Part shown: piece after piece, positions 9,222 to 17,301 of the stretch | Layout of the letters: the number at the start of each line of letters is the position of its first letter | How positions within the stretch are numbered: the first letter of the stretch is position 1 | NCBI RefSeq assembly: GCF_008642275.1 | Contig: NZ_CP029189.1 | Location: 62,001 to 126,000 of the forward strand | Direction: 5' to 3' | Origin: Streptomyces venezuelae | GTDB lineage: Bacteria > Actinomycetota > Actinomycetes > Streptomycetales > Streptomycetaceae | DNA: 64,000 nucleotides | Made by a program: the position numbers and the translations under genes | The notes under the pieces: generated by a model | The model's database searches: none | The model's input: only the letters and a program-made list of their open reading frames with translations | Told to the model about the DNA's origin: nothing

Positions 9222-9758
9222 GTGCCATCGCCCTGTGACTCCCAGTACGCCGCCGTCGGCGACGTGGGTGCGGCACTCATGATGATCGACTCACGGCTGA
9301 AGGCCATCTATTCCGGCAAGTCCGGGACCGACCCCGAACAGCAGCAGCTGGTCGAGCAGTTCACCGCGTCACTGGGCCCCGAGGAGGCCGAGGACCTGGT
9401 GGACGGTGCGTGCACGCTCATCTACATGTTCGTGCAGTGGCTGCGGATGGCCCACGAGGACCAGGGCAGTGACGTCATCGAGTACGTGGTGCCCAGCTTC
9501 GTGGCCTCGATGCGCATGATGCCCAGAAGCGTGCGCCCCGAGGTCATCCCCACCATGGTCGGCCTGGTCGTCGCGGCCGCCACCGGGCTGAGCCCCAACC
9601 TGTGGCGCAAGCAGTACGGCGACTGGACCGGGGACGAGATGAACTCCCTGGAGGCCACGGCCCTGCTGCTCGCGGAGCACATCAACCGGATCACCGGAGA
9701 CCGGGATTTCGCCACGCGTATGGTCACCGACGCCTTGTCGCGCGCGGACGAGGACTGA
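9222..9758 (+). CDS. Hypothetical protein, 178 aa
   Basis: Soluble, mostly alpha-helical and acidic (about 25 Asp/Glu), with no signal peptide and no family that I recognise. The GTG start is well supported by GAGGAGGAATCCT directly upstream. The helical pattern (LVDGACTLIYMFVQWLRMAHEDQ; VIPTMVGLVVAAATGLSPNLWRKQYG) suggests an all-helical bundle. The gene is convergent with the FHA/FAD gene, with only about 50 bases between the stops. Confidence 0.65.
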   Translation: MPSPCDSQYAAVGDVGAALMMIDSRLKAIYSGKSGTDPEQQQLVEQFTASLGPEEAEDLVDGACTLIYMFVQWLRMAHEDQGSDVIEYVVPSFVASMRMMPRSVRPEVIPTMVGLVVAAATGLSPNLWRKQYGDWTGDEMNSLEATALLLAEHINRITGDRDFATRMVTDALSRADED

Positions 9759-9812
9759 CCCGCGGCGTCTCCTCGTCCGCGCGGCGCCCTCCCTCGCCCT
9801 CACCCTCACCGG

Positions 9813-11753
9813 TCACCCGGCGACCGGGGCCGGTGCCCGCCGGGGGTCTGCCGGACGGGGACCGGCCGGACCGGGGTCGGCTGGACGGGGTACGAACACC
9901 GGGGAGTCCGACTGGTAGAAGAGGTCGATGTCGGCCTCCTCGCCACCGACGATCAGGGTGTCCCAGGCTCCGCTCTCCCGCAGGGTGCGCAGGGTGGCGG
10001 GGGCGACCGATGCGAGGTGGGAGCGGAGTTCCCCGTCCGCGGGCAGGCCCGGGAGCCGCGATGCCAGCCGGTCGCGGATTCCGGCCATCCGCTCCAGCAG
10101 CGCCTCCAGGTCGTTCCCGTCCTCGCCGCCGTCGGCGCCGCCGGCTTCCGCGCTGCGCGCGATGACGTCCCTGATCGCGCGGGTGACGCCCTGGCCGTCG
10201 GTGGTCACCATGGCGTTCCAGGCGCGGCTCTTGTGCCGGTACTGGAGCATGGACATGGCGGCCTCGTGCCGGATGAAGTCGGCATCCCGCAGCGGCCTGC
10301 CCTGCCAGGCACGGCCGAGCGAACGGACCAGTGAAGTGGCCGAGGCCAGACCGCTGTTGAGGCCGCGGCCGGGCCAGAAGTGGATGGCGTTGGCCGCGTC
10401 GCCCAGCAGGAAGCCGAAAGTGCCCGGGCTGGTGGCGGTCGGCCGGTGCAGCTGGGCCGTGAACCGCGGGCGCTGCACCATGTCCAGGCGGAACGAGGTG
10501 ATCGCCGACAGGTCGTCCTCGGCCACGCCGAAGAGGCGGAGGCCCTGGCGGATCTCCTTCCACAGTGGGGAACTGCGCAGCAGGGCGGGCAGGAAGAGGG
10601 TGCCGTGGGTGGGACAGCGGAACTCGTTGTCCTCCTCCTGCCGGCTCATCAGGCAGGGGCGGGCGGCGATGCACTCCTCGAAGACCTGCCGGACCGGGTC
10701 GATGCCGATGACGTTCCTGGCCTCCTCCCGGGTGAGCCTCATGTTCAGGAATCCCTCGCCGTGCAGCGAGTTGAGCAGGAAGCGGTTCTGGGACACGGTG
10801 AGCAGGACACTCATCGGGTCCGGCAGGGTCGACCTGACCCGCAGCCCCAGTACGACGTCCTGAAGGTGTTCGCCGTCGAGGGAGTAGATCGAGGCGTCGG
10901 CCGCGCCGAAGCGGTCGGCGTAGTGCTCGCGGGTGCGGGAGCGGCCGCCCTCGCAGACCACGAGCACGTGTTCCTGGGTGAGCCGGTTCTGCTGCTCCGT
11001 CACGTCGAAGCGTTTGGGGACGAGACGGATCGCGGGCCGCCGGCCGGCGAGCTCCAGCAGCCGGTCCTCGATGTGGGCGATCCGGATGTTGCGGGGCGGG
11101 TGGCCGTCGACCGAGTCCGGGCCGACGGGCCACATTTCGCAATAGGCGCCGGCGTCGTCGAAGAGCGCGTGGCGGACCTCTTCGGACAGGGCGAGGTACT
11201 GCCGGCTCTGGACGGTCACCACCTGCTGGCGGCGGAAGTTGCCCTGGGTCTCGTCCTTCCAGACGACCGCGGAGCCCTTCCTGGTCCAGCGCCCGTCGTA
11301 GACGGTGATGACGGTCCGGCCGGGCAGCATCTCGTCGAGTGCCAGGGCGAAGGCGAGACCGACCGGGCCGCCGCCGGTGACGGTGACCCGCAGCAGGCCC
11401 GGGTCCGCGGTGCTGATCCGGGGAACGTCCAGGAGGGAGAGGTCCATGACCGTCTCCATGGCGTCCTGCGCCTCATAGAGGAACGTTTCGTCACCGATCC
11501 GGATGCAGTCGTTCGGGCGCAGCACGTGCCGGGTGACGCGCTGGTCGTTGACGAACGTGCCGTTGCGGCTGTCCCGGTCGTAGAGGACGAACCCGGGGGC
11601 CTCCGTGAGGATCTCGGCGTGCAGCCGGGAGGCACTGGGACTGACGATCACGACGCTGTTGTCGCTCTTGCGCCCGAAGCTGAGGGGCTCACTGCCCAGG
11701 ACCACGCTCTGTCCGGTGAACGGACCCGTGCGCCCGACGATGACCGACGCCAC
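9813..11753 (-). CDS. FHA domain fused to FAD-dependent monooxygenase-like domain, 646 aa
   Basis: Residues 1-100 form an FHA phosphothreonine-binding domain: G27-R28, S42-x-x-H45 and N64-G65-T66 are the classical binding residues. From residue 122 a flavoprotein fold begins with GGGPVG (127-132). A late FAD motif, GDAANAIHFWPGRGLNSG, lies at 451-468, as in aromatic-ring hydroxylase or MICAL-like enzymes. The tail is Pro/Ala-rich and disordered. GTG 11753 is chosen because AAGGAG lies 6 bases upstream and VIVGRTG then starts the FHA strand. A Ser/Thr kinase is divergent across about 170 bases. This suggests phosphorylation-dependent control of a redox enzyme, which is inference. No substrate can be named. 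Confidence 0.85.
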   Translation of the reverse strand: MASVIVGRTGPFTGQSVVLGSEPLSFGRKSDNSVVIVSPSASRLHAEILTEAPGFVLYDRDSRNGTFVNDQRVTRHVLRPNDCIRIGDETFLYEAQDAMETVMDLSLLDVPRISTADPGLLRVTVTGGGPVGLAFALALDEMLPGRTVITVYDGRWTRKGSAVVWKDETQGNFRRQQVVTVQSRQYLALSEEVRHALFDDAGAYCEMWPVGPDSVDGHPPRNIRIAHIEDRLLELAGRRPAIRLVPKRFDVTEQQNRLTQEHVLVVCEGGRSRTREHYADRFGAADASIYSLDGEHLQDVVLGLRVRSTLPDPMSVLLTVSQNRFLLNSLHGEGFLNMRLTREEARNVIGIDPVRQVFEECIAARPCLMSRQEEDNEFRCPTHGTLFLPALLRSSPLWKEIRQGLRLFGVAEDDLSAITSFRLDMVQRPRFTAQLHRPTATSPGTFGFLLGDAANAIHFWPGRGLNSGLASATSLVRSLGRAWQGRPLRDADFIRHEAAMSMLQYRHKSRAWNAMVTTDGQGVTRAIRDVIARSAEAGGADGGEDGNDLEALLERMAGIRDRLASRLPGLPADGELRSHLASVAPATLRTLRESGAWDTLIVGGEEADIDLFYQSDSPVFVPRPADPGPAGPRPADPRRAPAPVAG

Positions 11754-11821
11754 TCCACACTCCTTGGGAAAACGACACCGCTGATGACTCGTACGACAGG
11801 AACACGCCGTCGAGAACGTGT

Positions 11822-11866
11822 CCGGTTCAACCATTTCTTGGAATCTTTTGAGCCATCCTGAACCGG
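11822..11866. promoter_or_regulatory. Widely spaced inverted repeat in the FHA/kinase divergent promoter
   Basis: CCGGTTCA (11822-11829) and TGAACCGG (11859-11866) are perfect inverted halves separated by 29 AT-richer bases. The pair lies between the two divergent starts and could be a double operator or a looped structure controlling both genes. Confidence 0.4.
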
Positions 11867-11923
11867 GCTCCGGGTCCGTACGTGATGCTCGCGTCGGCCT
11901 GCGACAAGAGGAGACCCACCGCC

Positions 11924-13384
11924 ATGTACTACGACGAATCCGAGATCGTGACGGAGACCGCGCTCACGGCCACCAACTCCGCGCCGGGTCCGGCGGGTGG
12001 GGAACGGCTGATCGCGGGCCGCTACCGGCTGCTGTCCCGGCTCGGGGAAGGCGGTATGGGCACGGTGTGGCAGGCCCTCGACGAGACCCTGCACCGGGAG
12101 GTCGCCGTCAAGGAGGTACGGGTTCCGGCCGGACTGTGGGGCGACGACATCGCCCGGCTGTACAGCCGGCTGGAGCGGGAGGCGTGGGCGGCGGCCCGGA
12201 TACCCGACCGCAACGTGGTCACGGTCCACGACGTGGTCATGGAGGACGGCCGGCCCTGGATCGTGATGGAGCTGATCCGGGGGCAGTCGCTGGCCGAACT
12301 GCTGCGTACCGGGGGGCCGCTCACCCCCCGGTACGCCGCGCACATCGGCGCGGAGGTGCTGAGCGCGCTGCGTGCCGCCCACGCCGTCGGGGTGGAACAC
12401 CGGGACGTGAAGCCGGCGAACGTGCTGCTCGCGGACGACGGGCGGGTGGTGCTCAGTGACTTCGGGGTCGCGATGGTCGAGGGCAGCTCCGCCCTGACCA
12501 TGACCGGCGAGGTGGTCGGCTCTCCCGAGTACCTGCCGCCGGAGCGCGCGCTGGGCCGCCCCTCGGGACCCGAGTCGGACCTGTGGTCCCTCGGCGTGCT
12601 GCTGTACGCGGCGGTGGAGGGCATCTCCCCGTTCCGGCAGGACACGGCGCTGAGTACCCTGCGGGCCGTCGTGGACGAGGAACCGCCGGTGGCAACGTGT
12701 GCCGGGCCGCTCGCCCCGGTGATCGCCGGGCTGCTCCGCAAGGAGCCCGCGCAGCGGACCCCCGCCGCCGAAGCCGCTGCAGCCCTGCGGGACATCGCGC
12801 ACGATCCGGACGCCGCCACGACCGCGACCCGCACCCCGCCGATCCCTGCGGATCGTGCCGCGGCGGCGGCCGCGGGCTCCGGGGCGCAATCCGCGGCCTC
12901 GGGGCGGGCCGAGGCCGCGGCGGCGGCCGCCCCGCCCCGCAAGCGCCGCACGATGACTCTCGTCGCGGTGGGAACGGCGGCGTGCGTGCTGATCGGAGGC
13001 GGGATCGCGTACGCGCTCACCGGCAACGGCGATGCCACCGCGACCGGTCAGGGCGTCCAGGTGTCGGTGACGGGCTCGAACACGGCCTACACCGGCAGCT
13101 GCCCGATCCCCGAGGGCCGCGCCCCGGCGTTCACCGCGACCTTCACGGCGTCCGAGCCGACACTGATCTCCTACCGCTGGGTGTCGGGCGACGGTTCGGT
13201 GGTGGATCCGCACTGGCGCACCCTGTCCGTCGGGGACAGGGCGAACCCGACGGGACGCGACACCGTGCGCCTGTCGGCCTACGCGAAGACGGGCACCCTG
13301 AGGACCGGGATGGCCGTGGAGATCCAGAGCCCCGTGCGCACCACCTCCAACCCCGTCCCCTTCTCGATCACCTGTGCCCGCTGA
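11924..13384 (+). CDS. Transmembrane Ser/Thr protein kinase (PknB type), 486 aa
   Basis: The cytoplasmic kinase domain spans about residues 34-290. It has the Gly loop GEGGMGTVW (41-49), catalytic Lys63 (VAVKEV), HRD at 159-161 followed by VKPAN, DFG at 179-181 and SPEYLPPE in the activation segment. All key residues are present, so it should be active. An Ala-rich linker leads to one membrane helix (344-366). A small exported domain of about 115 residues with two Cys and an Ig-like strand pattern follows. There are no PASTA repeats. ATG 11924 has GAGGAG 10 bases upstream. It is divergent from the FHA/FAD protein, its likely partner. Confidence 0.9.
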   Translation: MYYDESEIVTETALTATNSAPGPAGGERLIAGRYRLLSRLGEGGMGTVWQALDETLHREVAVKEVRVPAGLWGDDIARLYSRLEREAWAAARIPDRNVVTVHDVVMEDGRPWIVMELIRGQSLAELLRTGGPLTPRYAAHIGAEVLSALRAAHAVGVEHRDVKPANVLLADDGRVVLSDFGVAMVEGSSALTMTGEVVGSPEYLPPERALGRPSGPESDLWSLGVLLYAAVEGISPFRQDTALSTLRAVVDEEPPVATCAGPLAPVIAGLLRKEPAQRTPAAEAAAALRDIAHDPDAATTATRTPPIPADRAAAAAAGSGAQSAASGRAEAAAAAAPPRKRRTMTLVAVGTAACVLIGGGIAYALTGNGDATATGQGVQVSVTGSNTAYTGSCPIPEGRAPAFTATFTASEPTLISYRWVSGDGSVVDPHWRTLSVGDRANPTGRDTVRLSAYAKTGTLRTGMAVEIQSPVRTTSNPVPFSITCAR

Positions 13385-13432
13385 AGCCCACGCGGGCCCG
13401 GCCCACGGCAGGCGGAGCCGCCGAGGGCTGCG

Positions 13433-13936
13433 TCAAGATGCCCGGGGCTCCGCCGACTCCACATTGGCGACCATCCTGCGGAGCACCTTGAGGGCGGCCA
13501 CGTACTCCTCGTCGCCGATGCCCTGGTGGACCAGCGCGCGCTGCTCGGTCACCAGCTGCCGCAACCGCGCCCTGGCGGCCTCCCCGGCCTCCGTGAGGTG
13601 CAGCCGCCGTGCGTCGTCGGCCGAGAGCCAGCCGCGGTGCAGCAACTGGTCCACGACCCGGCCGATCTCGTGCGGTCCTTCCGCGAGAGGGGTCAGCTGC
13701 GTGACCACCTCCTCCCGGCTGGGCGCCGGAAGTCCGCCGTTCACCCGGTTGAGGACCCAGTACTGCGGCTGTGTCACGTCGATCCTCGCCATGGCGTCCC
13801 TCAACTGCCGGGTCACCGCCGTGTGGGCCAGGCCGCTCCAGTAGCCGATGGGCTGGGTGGCCAGCACGTCGTCGGTGGCGGCCGGATCGGCCGGTGCCTG
13901 GTCGGTGGTGGTGGCGGTGTCCGTCAGCGGTTTCAT
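13433..13936 (-). CDS. MarR-family transcriptional regulator, 167 aa
   Basis: Winged-helix regulator. The helical start (YWSGLAHTAVTRQLRDAMA), the recognition region (PSREEVVTQLTPLAEGPHEIGRVVDQLLHRGWL) and the wing (RRLHLTEAGEAARARL) match MarR proteins, which bind DNA as dimers and release on ligand binding. ATG 13936 is used; GTG 13954 in frame is an alternative, and neither has a strong RBS. It is divergent from the membrane-protein gene at 14210, which it probably controls. Confidence 0.8.
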   Translation of the reverse strand: MKPLTDTATTTDQAPADPAATDDVLATQPIGYWSGLAHTAVTRQLRDAMARIDVTQPQYWVLNRVNGGLPAPSREEVVTQLTPLAEGPHEIGRVVDQLLHRGWLSADDARRLHLTEAGEAARARLRQLVTEQRALVHQGIGDEEYVAALKVLRRMVANVESAEPRAS

Positions 13937-14209
13937 GATCACGAAGCTACACACCCCCGGATGCGGACTTCACCGGTGGCCGGTGGCCCGGCCACCCGGT
14001 CCCCGCCGTCCCCGTGCCGGGCCCGCCCCGCCCCCCCGGCGGGCGGCGCCCGGGTGGGCCGTTCCGGTGGTCCCGTACGCGGGTTCGCGGACGGAGCGCG
14101 AGGGGTACGGCGGCGTTCCCCGGTACGGAGACCATCCTGAGGGTGCCGAGCGGCGCCCGCCGCTGCCACCGCCCCTCGATCCCGGCCCGCCGGGAAGCTA
14201 CGGAGACCG

Positions 14210-15478
14210 ATGTCCCCGACCGTCGCCCCCGAAGCCACTGCCGCGGCCCTGGCGCGCCGCCCCCAGCTGTGGCTGGTCCCCACGATCCTGACGGGGCTGC
14301 TCGCCCTGCTGCTGTCGCTGCTCTACATGGGCGGCATCGTCAATCCCAACGCGGAACTGCGCGACCTGCCCATCGCCCTGGTCAACGAGGACACGGGCGC
14401 ACCGCCGGCGGGACAGCGGCAGAACCTGGGCACGCAGATCACCGCCGCCATCGCCGCCGACCCCGCGGGCGGCAAGGCGGACTGGCGCGAACTGAGTCTC
14501 GCCCAGGCCCAGGAGCAGCTCGACTCCGGCCAGGTCTACGGCGCGCTGGTGGTCCCGGCCGGCTTCACACAGGCCGTCACCGCGCTCCCCACGTCCGGCG
14601 CCACGAAACGGCCGGCCATCACCGTGCTCACCAACCCCGGCAAGGGCAGTCTCGGATCCTCGCTGGCGAGTCAGATCACGACCCAGGCCGCCCATCAGGC
14701 GTCCCGCACCGTCGGCGAACAGCTCACGGCTACCGCCGGCGCCCAGGCCGGCCCCACCGCGAAGCTGCTGCTGGCCGATCCGGTCGAGGTCGTCACCCGG
14801 GTCGGTCACCCGATCGGGGCGCACAGCGGCCTCGGGCTGACGGCCTTCTACTACACCCTGCTGCTCGTACTGGCCGGGTTCATGGGCGGCAACGTCATCA
14901 GCAACGGCGTCGACACCGCCCTCGGCTACGCCGACAACGAGATCGGCCCGTGGCACACGCGCCGCCCGACGGTGCCGATCAACCGTACGCAGACGCTGCT
15001 CCTCAAGATGCTGATGACCGCGGGCATCACACTCGTCAGCACCGCCCTGGTGATGCTGGCCTGCATCGGCATCCTGGGGATGGACGCGTCCCATCTGCCG
15101 CTCCTGTGGATCTACTCGTACTGCGCGGCCCTCGCCGTCGGCCTGGGGGTGCAGGCCATCAACGCGGCGTTCGGCGGGATCGGCCAGCTCGTGTCGATGT
15201 TCGTGTTCATCGTGCTGGGACTGCCGTCGTCGGGTGCGACCGTCCCACTGCAGGCGGTTCCCGGCTTCTATCGTTTCCTCTCCCACTTCGAACCGATGCG
15301 CCAGCTCAGCGACGGCGTGCGCGCGATCCTCTACTTCGACGCGCGCGGCGACGCGGGGCTGACCCGTTCCTGGATCATGATCGCGGTCGGTACGGTGCTG
15401 GCCCTGCTGTTCGGCTTCGCCATGACCGCCTACTACGACCGCAAGGGCCTCAAGCGGCTCACGCCACAGCCGGCCTGA
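14210..15478 (+). CDS. DUF3533/YhgE-Pip-like membrane protein, 422 aa
   Basis: ABC-2-permease-like membrane protein. It has an N-terminal helix (about 20-42), then a long exported domain starting with LRDLPIALVNEDTG, which is characteristic of the YhgE/Pip and DUF3533 families. At least five more helices follow in the C-terminal 200 residues (TAFYYTLLLVLAGFMGG onward). There is no ATP-binding domain. These proteins are linked to export or drug tolerance and to type VII-like phage infection proteins. ATG 14210 has GGAG four bases before it. It is divergent from a MarR regulator, the usual layout for a drug-responsive efflux unit. Confidence 0.75.
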   Translation: MSPTVAPEATAAALARRPQLWLVPTILTGLLALLLSLLYMGGIVNPNAELRDLPIALVNEDTGAPPAGQRQNLGTQITAAIAADPAGGKADWRELSLAQAQEQLDSGQVYGALVVPAGFTQAVTALPTSGATKRPAITVLTNPGKGSLGSSLASQITTQAAHQASRTVGEQLTATAGAQAGPTAKLLLADPVEVVTRVGHPIGAHSGLGLTAFYYTLLLVLAGFMGGNVISNGVDTALGYADNEIGPWHTRRPTVPINRTQTLLLKMLMTAGITLVSTALVMLACIGILGMDASHLPLLWIYSYCAALAVGLGVQAINAAFGGIGQLVSMFVFIVLGLPSSGATVPLQAVPGFYRFLSHFEPMRQLSDGVRAILYFDARGDAGLTRSWIMIAVGTVLALLFGFAMTAYYDRKGLKRLTPQPA

Positions 15479-15553
15479 ACAGCCGTGCGGCTGCCCGCAC
15501 ATGTCCGTCCCGCCTGCGGGTACACGAGCCGGTGAGTACCCCAAGGAGGCGTC

Positions 15554-15700
15554 ATGTCAGCGTTGTTGATCCGAATCAAGCAGTTCGCGCGCGGCCCGCA
15601 GGGGCAGCGGGCGGTCGCGTCGGTCCGGCGGGCCGCCGCCGACCCCCGCAAGCGCGCACAGGCCGGCCGGCTGCTGAACCGTCTGCGCGGGCGGCGGTGA
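15554..15700 (+). CDS. Small basic protein, 48 aa
   Basis: A short gene found by reading the sequence. It has a near-perfect RBS (AAGGAGGC, 3 bases before ATG) and codes for MSALLIRIKQFARGPQGQRA..., ending LLNRLRGRR. About a quarter of the residues are Arg or Lys. It looks amphipathic and helical and could be DNA- or RNA-binding or membrane-associated. It follows the membrane-protein gene by 75 bases and may be co-transcribed. The strong RBS and codon use argue that it is real, but its function is unknown. Confidence 0.65.
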   Translation: MSALLIRIKQFARGPQGQRAVASVRRAAADPRKRAQAGRLLNRLRGRR

Positions 15701-15729
15701 GCGAACGCGGACTGCCCGGTGGGCGGGTC

Positions 15730-17289
15730 TCAGGCGGGCCTGCCGTCCACGTACGTGGCGACGACCTCGATGGCTCCGATCCGCGAGGGGTCGACCCGTC
15801 TCGGGTCGTCGCCGAGTACGGCCAGATCCGCGCGCCGGCCCGGGGCCAGGGTGCCCGCGCTGTCGTCCCAGTGGCAGGCGTAGGCTCCCGCGACGGTGTA
15901 GGCGTGCAGGGCCTGGTCCACGGTGACGCCTTCCTCGGGGCCGATGAGGGCTCCGGAGGCGGAGGCCCGTTCCACCATGAACTGGACGGCCTTCAGCGGT
16001 GATCCGTCGGTGACGGGGCGGTCGGAGCTGCCCACCAGGGTGACCCCGTGGTCGAGGAAACCGCGGCCCCGGTACATCCAGGGCGCCCGCTCCGGGCCCA
16101 GCACGGCCGCGTAGTCGTCGCCGAAGGAGCGCAGGAAGTGCGGCTGGACCACGGCGCTCACCCCGAGGCGGGCGAAGCGCGCGAGCTGGTCGGGCCGGAC
16201 CAGGCCGGCGTGTTCGATCCGGTGCCGGGCGGCCGGCCGGGGCCGCAGCCGCTGGGCGCGTTCCAGGGCGTCCAGGGCCAGGTCGACGGCGCGGTCCCCG
16301 ATGGCGTGTACGGCGAGCTGCCAGCCGGCGCGGTGGCCGTCGACGACGGTGCCGGTGATCAGCTCGGGGTCGTCCTGCAACTCCCCCGTGTGGCCGGTCC
16401 CTTCGTAGGGGCGGGTGAGTGCGGCCGTACGGGCCATCATGCCGCCGTCGGTGTAGACCTTGAGCGCGCCGAGGGAGAGCCAGTCGTCGCCGAAGCCGGT
16501 GCGCAGACCGAGGCCGAGCGCGCGGGGGATCCCGTCCGCGGCGTGTGCGGCCACCGGCCGCAGGGTGTCGCCGGCCGCCATGAGCTGGACCCGCAGGGGC
16601 AGCCGCCCCTGGTCGCGCAGGAGCTGGTAGGCGCCGAGCTCGACCGGGCTGTTGCCGAGCAGGCCTCCGCCGATGCCCGCCTCGGCGCAGGCGGTGACGC
16701 CTTCGGCGAGGCAGATGCGGCCGGCCTGCTCGACGGCGTCGGCGATCTCCGCCTGCGAGTAGGGCAGGCGCAGTCGGCGGGCCGCGGTCATGGCGCTCTC
16801 GGCGAGGAAGCCCTCGCCGTGGGCGAGTTCGCCGGGGAGCAGGTCGAGGACGCCCGTGTCGACGACGCAGCCGTGTCCCGAGTCGTGCAGCATGAACACC
16901 TTGCGGCCGTCGCTGACCTTGTCCAGTTCGGCGGCGGTGAGGTGCCTGCCGAGGGCCCGCTGGTCGTAGCCCCCGATGTCCACCCACGCGCCGCGCGGCT
17001 TGCGGGCAACGGCCTCGGCGACGACGGCGAGCACGTCCTCGACGCGTTCGCAGGGCGCCACGCTGGGGGTGCTCGCCTTGAGTCCGGTCCAGGCCAGGTG
17101 CACGTGGGCGTCGATGAATCCGGGCAGCACCGTGGCACCTTGGAGGTCGACGACCTCGCGGGCGGGCAGCGCGGTCACGGCCTCGTCCAGGCCGACGATC
17201 CGGCCGTGCCAGATGCCCAGGTCGTGGGCGACGGGGTGGCCGGGATCCATGGTGAGGAAGGTGGCGTTCGTCAGCCTGGTGCAGAGCAT
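15730..17289 (-). CDS. Amidohydrolase family 3 (YtcJ-like), 519 aa
   Basis: Metal-dependent hydrolase of the amidohydrolase superfamily. H62-x-H64 (GFIDAHVHLAW) gives the first metal ligands. Later marks are GALKVYTDGG (the Lys site), LAVHAIGDRA, HRIEHA and SSDRPV, followed by the C-terminal strand PGRRADLAVLGDD. Length is usual for the YtcJ group (500-550). ATG 17289 lies 12 bases after the stop of the N-hydroxylase gene, so the two form an operon under the iron box. Its role there is unclear; removal of an acyl or formyl group from a siderophore or its precursor is a possibility, but this is inference. Confidence 0.85.
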   Translation of the reverse strand: MLCTRLTNATFLTMDPGHPVAHDLGIWHGRIVGLDEAVTALPAREVVDLQGATVLPGFIDAHVHLAWTGLKASTPSVAPCERVEDVLAVVAEAVARKPRGAWVDIGGYDQRALGRHLTAAELDKVSDGRKVFMLHDSGHGCVVDTGVLDLLPGELAHGEGFLAESAMTAARRLRLPYSQAEIADAVEQAGRICLAEGVTACAEAGIGGGLLGNSPVELGAYQLLRDQGRLPLRVQLMAAGDTLRPVAAHAADGIPRALGLGLRTGFGDDWLSLGALKVYTDGGMMARTAALTRPYEGTGHTGELQDDPELITGTVVDGHRAGWQLAVHAIGDRAVDLALDALERAQRLRPRPAARHRIEHAGLVRPDQLARFARLGVSAVVQPHFLRSFGDDYAAVLGPERAPWMYRGRGFLDHGVTLVGSSDRPVTDGSPLKAVQFMVERASASGALIGPEEGVTVDQALHAYTVAGAYACHWDDSAGTLAPGRRADLAVLGDDPRRVDPSRIGAIEVVATYVDGRPA

Positions 17290-17301
17290 GGGTGCCGGTC
17301 C

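Noticed and set aside
10380..11861. A 493-residue plus-strand frame opposite the FHA/FAD gene
   Set aside because: It is a shadow of the fusion gene, which has clear FHA and FAD motifs and a proper RBS.
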